Origin: an uncultured Bacteroidales bacterium
GTDB taxonomy: Bacteria; Bacteroidota; Bacteroidia; Bacteroidales; Paludibacteraceae
NCBI GenBank assembly: GCA_934716995.1
Contig: CAKUYO010000033.1
Coordinates: forward strand, 1 to 23,239
Direction: 5' to 3'
DNA length: 23,239 nt
Of the stretch, positions 15,191-22,496 are shown piece after piece. The notes beneath the pieces were generated by a model. The model searched no databases. It had not been told where the DNA came from and was given only the letters and a program-made list of their open reading frames with translations. How positions within the stretch are numbered: the stretch's first letter is position 1; each line of letters opens with the position of its first letter. The position numbers were made by a program, and so were the translations under genes.

Positions 15191-15238
15191 ATGACCGCTA
15201 TCAAAAATATCTAAATGGCTGCTATCAAAAATATCGTC
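15191..15238 (+). repeat. 24-bp tandem duplication at the start of the HAD gene
   Basis: Two near-identical 24-mers, each beginning with ATG, lie at 15191-15214 and 15215-15238. The first reads MTAIKNI then TAA; the second reads MAAIKNIV and continues as the HAD gene. They share 21 of 24 bases. Confidence 0.9.
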
Positions 15239-15832
15239 TTTGACTTTGGCGGAGTATTGGTTGATTGGAATCCGCACTATCTGTACGACCGATATTTCGG
15301 CAGCAGGGAGCGTGCCGATTGGTTCTTGCAAAACATCTGTACCGGCGAATGGAATACCCAAATGGACGCAGGCAGACCTTTCGCTGAATGTATTGCAGAG
15401 AAAATTGCCGAATACCCCGAGCAGGAAGCCGCCATTCGTGCGTATCAAACCGACTGGATGCAGATGATGGGCGAACAAATACCCGCAATGCAGGAATTGG
15501 TGGCGACTCTCCGCAACAACGGCTACCGCCTCTACGGACTCACCAACTGGTCAGCAGAGACCTTCTGCCGGGTAGGTTCCAAGTATCCCGTTTTCAGCCT
15601 GTTGGACGGTATTGTCGTCTCCGGCGAAGAGAAAATAGCCAAGCCGGATCCACGCATATTCCGAATTCTTATGGAGCGATACGGCATAACCCCGACAGAG
15701 TCGATCTTTACCGATGACAATCTGCCGAATTTAGTACCCGCTCAAGCATTAGGATTCCATACCATTCATTTCCAAAATCCCGCCCAACTACGCCACGACC
15801 TGCAAACACGTTTCAGCATAGTCGTTTCCTAA
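15215..15832 (+). CDS. HAD-superfamily hydrolase (subfamily IA, YihX-like)
   Basis: This 205-residue protein carries HAD motif I as FDFGGVLVDWN (nucleophile D10, with the usual second acid replaced by glycine as in many DxGGV subfamily members), motif II near LYGLTNWS, the motif III lysine in KIAKPDPRIF, and motif IV FTDDNLPN. A helical cap lies between motifs I and II. Family members are mostly sugar-phosphate or nucleotide phosphatases; the substrate cannot be read from sequence. The start is at the second copy of a 24-bp duplication. It is closely followed by tex (14 bases). Confidence 0.9.
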   Translation: MAAIKNIVFDFGGVLVDWNPHYLYDRYFGSRERADWFLQNICTGEWNTQMDAGRPFAECIAEKIAEYPEQEAAIRAYQTDWMQMMGEQIPAMQELVATLRNNGYRLYGLTNWSAETFCRVGSKYPVFSLLDGIVVSGEEKIAKPDPRIFRILMERYGITPTESIFTDDNLPNLVPAQALGFHTIHFQNPAQLRHDLQTRFSIVVS

Positions 15833-15846
15833 AATCATACATCACA

Positions 15847-17970
15847 ATGAATTTTGCACAACTCATATCGCCTGTTCTCTCCATTAGCGAAAAGCAGGTG
15901 GCAGCCACTATTGCCCTCCTTGACGAGAAAGCGACGATTCCTTTCATTGCACGCTACCGCAAAGAGAAAACGGGGTCGCTCGACGAAGTACAGATAGGTG
16001 CCATACAAGCCGAATACGCCCGTCTGCAAGACCTATCCGACCGCAAGCAGACCATTCTCAATACCATTGAGGAACAAGGCAAACTGACACCCGAACTGCG
16101 CCAACGCATTGAAACATCGTGGGACGCAACGGAATTGGAGGATATCTACCTGCCCTACAAACCGCACCGCAAGACCCGTGCAGACATTGCCGTCGAGCGC
16201 GGTCTGGAGCTGCTGGCAAAACAACTGATGGCGCAAAAGAACGGGAATGTGCATAGTTTGGCAATGCCTTATATCAATAAGGAAGTACCCTCCGGCGACG
16301 ATGCGCTGCAGGGTGCACGCGATATCATCGCCCAATGGATTTCCGAGGACGAGCGTGCCCGCAACGCCGTGCGCCGCGAGTTCGGTTACACCGCCATACT
16401 GACGACCAAAGCAGTAAAGACCAAAGCCGATTCCCCCGAGGCGCAGAACTACAAAGACTATTTCGCTGTGAGCGAACCGCTCAGACGTATCTCGTCGCAT
16501 CGGCTGTTAGCCATACGCCGTGCCGAGAAAGAAGGGGTTATCCGCGTGGATATATCGCCCGACCGGGAGAAGTGTCTCGACAAACTGGCAAACCTGTTCC
16601 TCCATGCACGCAACGATGCGGCTTATCAAGTGGAATTGGCAATGGAAGACAGTTACAAACGTCTGCTCAAACCGTCTATCGAAACCGAGTACGCCGCTCT
16701 CTCAAAAGAGAAAGCCGACACCGAGGCGATACGCGTCTTTGCCGACAACCTGCGCCAGTTGCTCCTTGACTCCCCCCTGGGTCAAAAGCGTGTACTGGCA
16801 CTCGACCCCGGCTTCCGCACGGGCTGCAAGTTGGTGGTTCTCACCCCGCAGGGCGACCTTGTGATGCACAGCGTGGTATATGTCCACAATATGGAATCGA
16901 CCGCCATACTGGCAAAACTCATTCAGAAACACCATATCGAAGCCGTTGCCATCGGCAATGGTACGGCAAGCCGTGAGGCAGAACAGATGACGCAATTAGC
17001 CCTCAAGCAAGTGCCACAGGAAGAGCGTCCGCAAGTATTCGTAGTGAGCGAAAACGGTGCATCGGTCTATTCGGCAAGCAAGTTGGGGCGCGAGGAGTTT
17101 CCGGATGAGGATGTTACCGTACGCGGGGCGGTAAGTATCGGACGCCGCCTGATGGACCCGCTGGCAGAACTGGTGAAGATTGACCCGAAATCCATCGGCG
17201 TAGGGCAATACCAGCACGACGTGGACCAGACGCGCCTGAAAGAGAGTCTGCAACAGACGGTAGAGAGCGTGGTGAACCACGTGGGAGTAGATGTGAACAC
17301 CGCCAGCCGCCACCTGCTGACCTATATCTCAGGTCTCGGACCCACGTTGGCACAAAACATTGTGGACTATCGAGCCGAACACGGCGCATTTCCCAACCGC
17401 AAAGCATTGCTACAGGTGCCCAAGATGGGCACCAAGACTTTTGAGCAGGCAGCAGGTTTCCTGCGCGTTACGGACTCCGATACCCCGCTTGACAACTCGG
17501 CGGTACACCCCGAGCGTTACCGCCTGGTGGAGCAGATGGCGCACGACCTCGGTTGCACGGTAAGCGACCTGATGCACAACGCCGATTTGCGCAAACAGAT
17601 CAACCCGCAAAAGTATATCTCACCGGAGGTAGGTCTCCCTACCCTCACCGATATTCTGCACGAATTGGAAAAGCCTTCGCGCGATCCCCGCACGGAGATA
17701 GAGGAATTTCATTTCGACAACTCGGTGCACACTATTGACGACTTGCAAACGGGGATGGTACTGCCCGGCATTGTAACCAACATCTCCAATTTCGGGGCTT
17801 TTGTCGATTTGGGCATTCACAAAGACGGACTTATACATATCTCCGAGATGGCAGACCGCCGCATCAGCAATCCCGCCGATGTGGTCAGTCTCCACCAGCA
17901 CGTCCGCGTGCGCGTCATCGCCATCGACCACGCCCGCAACCGCATCCAACTATCATTGAAACAAGTGTAG
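15847..17970 (+). CDS. tex: Tex family RNA-binding transcription accessory protein
   Basis: The 707-residue protein has the normal Tex architecture. The N-terminal Tex/HTH helices include FIARYRKEKTGSLDEVQI. The YqgF/RNase H-like domain begins near LALDPGFRTGCKL (D320). Helix-hairpin-helix motifs appear around VNTASRHLLTYISGLGPTLAQNI. The C-terminal S1 RNA-binding domain starts near residue 635 (GMVLPGIVTNISNFGAFVDLG) and ends with RIQLSLKQV. Tex binds nucleic acids and influences transcription, translation or stress survival in several bacteria. It is the last gene of the 10214-17970 co-directional run. A 44-bp palindrome follows 67 bases after its stop. Confidence 0.97.
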   Translation: MNFAQLISPVLSISEKQVAATIALLDEKATIPFIARYRKEKTGSLDEVQIGAIQAEYARLQDLSDRKQTILNTIEEQGKLTPELRQRIETSWDATELEDIYLPYKPHRKTRADIAVERGLELLAKQLMAQKNGNVHSLAMPYINKEVPSGDDALQGARDIIAQWISEDERARNAVRREFGYTAILTTKAVKTKADSPEAQNYKDYFAVSEPLRRISSHRLLAIRRAEKEGVIRVDISPDREKCLDKLANLFLHARNDAAYQVELAMEDSYKRLLKPSIETEYAALSKEKADTEAIRVFADNLRQLLLDSPLGQKRVLALDPGFRTGCKLVVLTPQGDLVMHSVVYVHNMESTAILAKLIQKHHIEAVAIGNGTASREAEQMTQLALKQVPQEERPQVFVVSENGASVYSASKLGREEFPDEDVTVRGAVSIGRRLMDPLAELVKIDPKSIGVGQYQHDVDQTRLKESLQQTVESVVNHVGVDVNTASRHLLTYISGLGPTLAQNIVDYRAEHGAFPNRKALLQVPKMGTKTFEQAAGFLRVTDSDTPLDNSAVHPERYRLVEQMAHDLGCTVSDLMHNADLRKQINPQKYISPEVGLPTLTDILHELEKPSRDPRTEIEEFHFDNSVHTIDDLQTGMVLPGIVTNISNFGAFVDLGIHKDGLIHISEMADRRISNPADVVSLHQHVRVRVIAIDHARNRIQLSLKQV

Positions 17971-18037
17971 TCCGGCGGAAATCACCTGTCAACACCTATT
18001 GTTGTCTGCACAAAAGCGGGACAACCTCAAAACGATA

Positions 18038-18081
18038 TTTATACAGTTTATGCACCATATATGGTGCATAAACTGTATAAA
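18038..18081. terminator. Perfect 44-bp palindrome after tex, possible terminator or operator
   Basis: The arms 18038-18059 and 18060-18081 are perfect reverse complements over 22 bases with no spacer (core CACCATATATGGTG). As RNA it would form a long hairpin, AAAAG follows on the plus strand, and TTTATGCACC/GGTGCATAAA are inner parts. It might end tex transcription in either direction. The complete symmetry, with no loop, is also compatible with a protein-binding site. Confidence 0.6.
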
Positions 18082-18090
18082 AGAGCCTAT

Positions 18091-18123
18091 TCTTTCTACG
18101 TCCTTTCTACGTCTTTTCTACGT
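18091..18123 (-). repeat. 11-bp tandem array, three units, inverted copy of the 2290 array
   Basis: On the minus strand the units are ACGTAGAAAAG (18123-18113), ACGTAGAAAGG (18112-18102) and ACGTAGAAAGA (18101-18091), then ATAGGCTC. The order of end variants matches the four-unit array at 2290-2333, including the flank AATNGGCT. Confidence 0.94.
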
Positions 18124-18201
18124 AATTGCTATACCAAGGTATGTAAATTGCATAAACCGCATATTTTGGGAGAGTATTTTGCGGTTGCGAAAGTATAGGG
18201 A

Positions 18202-18233
18202 TTTGCACAGGTGCGGATATTTTTGTATCTTTG
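18202..18233 (+). promoter_or_regulatory. Promoter of the DPP-like gene
   Basis: TTTG (18202-18205), exactly 20 bases, then TATCTTTG (18226-18233) is a perfect Bacteroidota promoter. The predicted start of transcription near 18240 is only about 5 bases before ATG 18245 and about 17 before ATG 18257, which favours a very short leader. Confidence 0.88.
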
Positions 18234-18244
18234 CAGGCAATTTT

Positions 18245-20362
18245 ATGAAACGAAGTATGAAACTAAAAGTATGGCTTATGGCAGGAATTGCCTTGTTGGC
18301 GGCATCATGCGCAAAAGATACCGCACAGGAGAAAGAACCGATTGACAAACCGCAAATTACCATTGAAGGCGGGCGCCTCACCCCCGAAGCACTATGGGCA
18401 ATGGGACGTATCGGCAATGTGGCTATAGACGCAGACAATCAGCGCATTGCCTACACCGTCAGTTACTATAGCGTACCCGAAAACCGCTCCACGACATGGA
18501 TACGTATATGCAACCTGAAAAACGGTCTGTTGGAGCAAGAAGACGAGTTCGTCGGTTCGTCTCCCGCTTGGACCAAAGAGGGACAACTCGCCTATCTGAA
18601 GGGCGGCAAACTCTATTTCCACGTGCGCCGTGCGGGGCAACGCACCGAAAACATCTGCCTGACAGGTTTCGACAAAGATATTGAGGGTTTTCTGCTCTCG
18701 CCAGACAACTCGCAGATACTGCTTGCGGCACAGGTAAAAACCATAGAGACCACAGCCGACCGCTATCCGGATTTGGACAAAGCCACCGGGCGTGTGGTAA
18801 CAGACCTGATGTACAAGCACTGGGACGAGTGGACAGAGAGTGCTCCGCAACCGTTTCTTGCGCAATTGGACGAAGAAAATTTAGTGGACAAGCAACTGAA
18901 AGTAACAAACATTATCAACCTATTAGAAGGCACCCCTTATGAAAGCCCGATGAAGCCTTTCGGGGGCGTGGAGCAATGGGCGTGGAGTCCCGACGGCACG
19001 GAGATTGCCTACACCTGCCGCAAAAAAACAGGGCTTGACTATGCTCTCTCGACCAACTCGGATATATACATCTATGATGTGTGTGCACGTACACACAAAG
19101 ACATTACCGAGGACAACAAAGGCTATGATACCAATCCCGCTTATTCGCCCGACGGGCAATATATTGCCTGGCAGAGTATGGAGCGCGACGGATACGAGAG
19201 CGACGAGAACCGCCTTTTCATTATGAACCGCACCACCGGAGAGAAAATCTTTGCCAGCCGCGGATTGGATACCAATGTGGATTCGTACTACTGGAAAGAC
19301 GACAGCACCATCGTTTTCAATGCCGTTTGGCACGCTACGGAGCGGGTGTATCAATGCACAATGAACAATGCACAATGCACAATCAGCCAACTGACACCCG
19401 ATGGGCAGTACGACTACGAGCCCTGCGGAAACATCGGTAACACCTATATCTGCCTGCGCCACTCGATGCGCGAGGCAAACGAGATATATCAATTCACAAT
19501 GGACAATGCACAATGCGAATTGAACCAACTGACCTTCGAGAACAAAAATATCTATGACCAAATAGAGATGGGACGTGTGGAGCCGCGCTGGCAGACGACT
19601 ACCGACGGCAAACAGATGCTCACATGGATCATCTACCCGCCGCATTTCGACCCGAACAAGAAATACCCCACCCTGCTCTACTGCGAGGGCGGTCCGCAAT
19701 CGCCCGTCAGCCAGTTCTGGAGTTTCCGCTGGAACTTTATGATGATGGCTGCCAACGATTATATAGTCGTTGCGCCCAACCGCCGCGGCTTGCCGGGTTT
19801 CGGCAAGGAGTGGAACGAGGAGATCAGCGGCGACTACGGCGGACAATGTATGCGCGATTATTTCACCGCCATAGACGAGTTTGTAGCCCATTCGCCCAAT
19901 GCGGACAAAGACCGTCTCGGGTGCGTCGGGGCATCGTTCGGCGGCTATAGCGTCTATTGGATAGCCGGACATCATGACCACCGTTTCAAAGCGTTTATCG
20001 CCCACGACGGCATCTTCAATATGGAGATGCAGTACCTCGAGACCGAGGAGAAATGGTTTGCCAACTGGGATATGGGCGGCGCATACTGGGACAAAGACAA
20101 TGCCGTGGCACAGCGCACATTTGCCAACTCGCCGCACCGCTTTGTAGATAAATGGGACACACCTATTCTCTGCATTCACGGTGAGAAAGACTACCGTATC
20201 CTTGCCAATCAGGCTATGGCGGCTTTTGACGCAGCCAAGATGCGCGGTATCCCCGCCGAGTTGCTCGTCTTCCCCGACGAGAACCACTGGGTGCTCCAAC
20301 CGCAAAACGGCATTCTCTGGCAACGCACTTTCTTTGACTGGCTGGACAAGTGGCTGAAATAA
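18245..20362 (+). CDS. S9 family prolyl oligopeptidase-type peptidase lipoprotein (DPP5-like)
   Basis: This ~705-residue protein has a lipoprotein signal (VWLMAGIALLAASC, lipid-carrying C22), an N-terminal beta-propeller (about 40-440) and a C-terminal alpha/beta hydrolase. The catalytic triad is S564 in GASFGGYS, D649 in GEKDYRI and H681 in ENHWV. GASFGGYSVYWIAGHH closely resembles P. gingivalis DPP5, which cleaves dipeptides from peptide N-termini in the periplasm; this specificity is inferred. The start is 18245 or 18257 just after the promoter; upstream open frame is not coding. Within the propeller, two segments (TMNNAQCT near 373 and TMDNAQCE near 419) are encoded by 7-bp tandem repeats. 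An 8-bp array with a long inverted repeat separates it from the thioesterase gene. Confidence 0.93.
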   Translation: MKRSMKLKVWLMAGIALLAASCAKDTAQEKEPIDKPQITIEGGRLTPEALWAMGRIGNVAIDADNQRIAYTVSYYSVPENRSTTWIRICNLKNGLLEQEDEFVGSSPAWTKEGQLAYLKGGKLYFHVRRAGQRTENICLTGFDKDIEGFLLSPDNSQILLAAQVKTIETTADRYPDLDKATGRVVTDLMYKHWDEWTESAPQPFLAQLDEENLVDKQLKVTNIINLLEGTPYESPMKPFGGVEQWAWSPDGTEIAYTCRKKTGLDYALSTNSDIYIYDVCARTHKDITEDNKGYDTNPAYSPDGQYIAWQSMERDGYESDENRLFIMNRTTGEKIFASRGLDTNVDSYYWKDDSTIVFNAVWHATERVYQCTMNNAQCTISQLTPDGQYDYEPCGNIGNTYICLRHSMREANEIYQFTMDNAQCELNQLTFENKNIYDQIEMGRVEPRWQTTTDGKQMLTWIIYPPHFDPNKKYPTLLYCEGGPQSPVSQFWSFRWNFMMMAANDYIVVAPNRRGLPGFGKEWNEEISGDYGGQCMRDYFTAIDEFVAHSPNADKDRLGCVGASFGGYSVYWIAGHHDHRFKAFIAHDGIFNMEMQYLETEEKWFANWDMGGAYWDKDNAVAQRTFANSPHRFVDKWDTPILCIHGEKDYRILANQAMAAFDAAKMRGIPAELLVFPDENHWVLQPQNGILWQRTFFDWLDKWLK
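19352..19386 (+). repeat. Intragenic 7-bp array (CAATGCA), five units
   Basis: CAATGCA, CAATGAA, CAATGCA, CAATGCA and CAATCAG lie in tandem inside the DPP-like gene and encode the residues around TMNNAQCTIS. Confidence 0.93.
19490..19517 (+). repeat. Intragenic 7-bp array (CAATNNA), four units
   Basis: CAATTCA, CAATGGA, CAATGCA and CAATGCG lie in tandem 138 bases after the first array starts and encode TMDNAQC at the equivalent position of the next propeller segment (both preceded by YQ and followed by QLT). Confidence 0.92.
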
Positions 20363-20365
20363 ATG

Positions 20366-20453
20366 AATTTGTAAATTTGTAAATGTGTAAATTTGTAAAT
20401 GGAATTTGCACATCTACCAATTTACAAATTTACTCATTTACAAATTTACAAAT
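20366..20453. repeat. Inverted pair of 8-bp arrays forming a long hairpin
   Basis: The left arm (20366-20400) contains GTAAATTT-type 8-mers and the right arm (20419-20453) contains the reverse complement AAATTTAC. The arms match at 34 of 35 positions with an 18-base loop. The structure starts three bases after the DPP stop and ends just before the thioesterase ATG. Confidence 0.93.
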
Positions 20454-20460
20454 TGATATT

Positions 20461-21195
20461 ATGAAGTATCAATACGAATACGAAATAAAGTATCAGGAAG
20501 TGGATTTCAACCGCCGGTTGCGGTTGTATGTATTGGAAAACTACCTGTTAGAGACGGCAGGGCGCGTAGCAGACGAACTCGGGTTCGGTATCAAATACCT
20601 TTATCCGGAGAGACTGACATGGATTCTGACACGCCTGTCGGTGGAGATGACCTATTTTCCCACGCACGGCGAGACAATGGTTTTCGAGACATGGATTGAG
20701 CAGAATGCGCACATGATCTCCACGCGTAATTTCCGTCTCTACCTCAAGCAGGCGGACGGTGAACTGCGCCTTATAGGTATATGCAAAAGCCAATGGGCGG
20801 TGCTGAGCCTCGAGAAACGCGAGATCGTCAATGTGTTCGACCGCGAGGTCTTCACCAGTAACGTAGACGGCGAGGTACTGGAGATGGCACGCCCCGCACG
20901 TATCATGCCGATCACCGAACCGACGGGCGTAGTGCCGCATATCGTGCAGTACTCCGATGTGGACTACAACCGCCATTGCAACTCGTGCAAATATCTGGAG
21001 ACAATGCTCAATGCCTACCGCCCCGACTGGGCTGGCAAGCGTGTGCGCCTTGACATCAACTACCAGCGCGAAGTCAAAATGGGGCTGCCGCTCAATACAC
21101 ATTACCTCATTATGCCTGACGGCGTGCAGTATATCCAAAAGAACGAAGCCGGCGAAAACGCCTGTACGGCAAAGATTACCATTTCCGATTTGTAA
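20461..21195 (+). CDS. Acyl-ACP thioesterase (FatA/FatB-like)
   Basis: The 244-residue protein is a double hot-dog thioesterase. The N-terminal half begins with YEYEIKYQEVDFNRRLRL and contains WILTRLSVEMTYFP and FETWIEQN. The C-terminal half carries the catalytic segment DVDYNRHCNSCKYLE with D168, N170 and H172, matching the D-x-N-x-H pattern of plant-type acyl-ACP thioesterases (PF01643). It releases free fatty acids from acyl carrier protein, ending elongation; chain-length preference is not readable. The ATG at 20461 follows directly after the inverted 8-bp arrays. Its TAA stop lies in the first unit of another 8-bp array that leads into the serine dehydratase gene. Confidence 0.93.
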   Translation: MKYQYEYEIKYQEVDFNRRLRLYVLENYLLETAGRVADELGFGIKYLYPERLTWILTRLSVEMTYFPTHGETMVFETWIEQNAHMISTRNFRLYLKQADGELRLIGICKSQWAVLSLEKREIVNVFDREVFTSNVDGEVLEMARPARIMPITEPTGVVPHIVQYSDVDYNRHCNSCKYLETMLNAYRPDWAGKRVRLDINYQREVKMGLPLNTHYLIMPDGVQYIQKNEAGENACTAKITISDL

Positions 21196-21231
21196 ATGTG
21201 TAAATTTGTAAGTTTGTAAATTTGTGAAATC
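21192..21231 (+). repeat. 8-bp tandem array bridging two genes, five units
   Basis: GTAAATGT (21192-21199), GTAAATTT, GTAAGTTT, GTAAATTT and GTGAAATC (21224-21231) run in tandem. The thioesterase stop TAA is in unit one and the GTG start of the serine dehydratase begins unit five. It is the same unit as 20371-20402. Confidence 0.92.
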
Positions 21232-22420
21232 GATTCGGGAAATATATCGTATCGGGTACGGACCATCGAGCAGCCATACTATGGGACCGCGCAAAGCGGC
21301 GGAGATATTCTATGCCAAGCATCCTGACGCTGCCCGCTATGAGGTTACGCTCTACGGCTCACTGGCGGCTACCGGACACGGGCACATGACCGACATGGCG
21401 ATTATGGACACCATACCCGGCATCCAAATACTATGGGAACCGCATACCTTCCTTGATTTCCACCCAAACGGAATGGAGTTCCGTGCATACGATGCGGACG
21501 GCAAAGAGACGGGCAAATGGCTGATATACAGCGTGGGCGGCGGTGCATTGGGTGCCCCTGATTATACCGAACCCAACACACCCGATATCTACGATATGTA
21601 TACTCTGCTCGATATTATGCACTACTGCGAGTTCGAGGGCAAAGGCTATTGGGAGTATGTGGAGGATTGCGAAGGCAAAGAGATATGGGACTATTTGCGA
21701 ACCGTTTGGCGTACTATGGTGGAGGCGGTAGAGCGCGGTTTGGATGCCGAGGGCGTGCTGCCCGGACCGTTGCACCTGCGCCGAAAAGCGAATATGTACT
21801 ATGTAAAGGCGAGCGGCTACAAAGACAATATCCGCAGCCGCGGCTTGGTCTTCGCGTATGCTTTGGCGGTAGCGGAAGAGAATGCCGGTGGCGGAAAGAT
21901 TGTTACGGCACCTACTTGCGGTTCGTGCGGCGTGATGCCGGGCGTGCTGTATCACCTCTGGAAAAGCCGCAATTTCAGCGAGAAACGTATCCTGCATGCA
22001 TTGGCAACGGCGGGTTTGGTAGGCGATATCGTCAAGCGCAACGCCTCTATCTCGGGGGCGGAAGTGGGCTGCCAGGGCGAAGTAGGAGTGGCTTGTGCGA
22101 TGGCTTCCGCTGCCGCCACCCAACTGTTCGGCGGGTCGGTGGCACAGATTGAATACGCCGCCGAGATGGGGTTGGAGCACCACTTGGGTATGACCTGCGA
22201 CCCTGTCTGCGGACTGGTACAGATACCCTGTATCGAGCGCAATGCCTACGCCGCCGCACGCGCCTTGGATGCGAACCTCTATTCTTCGTTCACCGACGGC
22301 AGCCACCGTGTATCATTCGACAAAGTGGTCGAAGTAATGAAACAGACGGGACATGACTTGCCTTCGCTATACAAAGAGACGGGAGAAGGCGGATTGGCAC
22401 GCGATTTTCACCAGATGTAA
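21224..22420 (+). CDS. sdaA: L-serine ammonia-lyase (L-serine dehydratase), one-chain iron-sulfur type
   Basis: The 398-residue protein joins the beta and alpha domains of iron-sulfur serine dehydratases. The N-terminal motif IGYGPSSSHTMGPRKAAE is followed by alpha-domain signatures TAPTCGSCGVMPGVLYH, GAEVGCQGEVGVACAMA and MTCDPVCGLVQIPCIERNA, whose cysteines are candidate [4Fe-4S] ligands. It converts L-serine to pyruvate and ammonia, fitting amino-acid catabolism alongside the DPP-like peptidase. The only start consistent with the conserved N-terminus is GTG 21224 (GTG AAA TCG ATT CGG), 28 bases after the previous stop and within a repeat array. After its stop come DnaA-box-like 11-bp repeats. 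Confidence 0.96.
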   Translation: MKSIREIYRIGYGPSSSHTMGPRKAAEIFYAKHPDAARYEVTLYGSLAATGHGHMTDMAIMDTIPGIQILWEPHTFLDFHPNGMEFRAYDADGKETGKWLIYSVGGGALGAPDYTEPNTPDIYDMYTLLDIMHYCEFEGKGYWEYVEDCEGKEIWDYLRTVWRTMVEAVERGLDAEGVLPGPLHLRRKANMYYVKASGYKDNIRSRGLVFAYALAVAEENAGGGKIVTAPTCGSCGVMPGVLYHLWKSRNFSEKRILHALATAGLVGDIVKRNASISGAEVGCQGEVGVACAMASAAATQLFGGSVAQIEYAAEMGLEHHLGMTCDPVCGLVQIPCIERNAYAAARALDANLYSSFTDGSHRVSFDKVVEVMKQTGHDLPSLYKETGEGGLARDFHQM

Positions 22421-22425
22421 GATAG

Positions 22426-22458
22426 CCATCCACAAGTTATCCACTTGACATCCACCTG
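22426..22458 (+). repeat. 11-bp periodic element with DnaA-box-like cores, copy 2
   Basis: Three units start at 22426 (CCATCCACA), 22437 (TTATCCACT) and 22448 (ACATCCACC), spaced exactly 11 bases. They match the DnaA box TTATCCACA at 7, 8 and 6 of 9 positions. An A/T-rich stretch follows to 22497. It is related to 11596-11639 in inverted orientation. Confidence 0.8.
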
Positions 22459-22496
22459 TGTTTTTCATACACAATGAAATCTTAACAAAATTACTT

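Noticed and set aside
17999..18244. N-terminal extension of the DPP-like frame
   Set aside because: The region contains the palindrome, the 11-bp array and a perfect promoter, and the lipoprotein signal begins only at 18245 or 18257.
18923..20413. 496-codon open frame on the minus strand opposite the DPP-like gene
   Set aside because: The plus-strand gene has an intact catalytic triad and conserved motifs. The antisense frame has no recognisable family and begins inside the 8-bp array.
22421..22496. Chromosomal replication origin
   Set aside because: There are only three imperfect DnaA-like boxes, a related copy exists elsewhere, and no dnaA, dnaN, gidA or rpmH genes are nearby. Kept only as a DnaA-like element.
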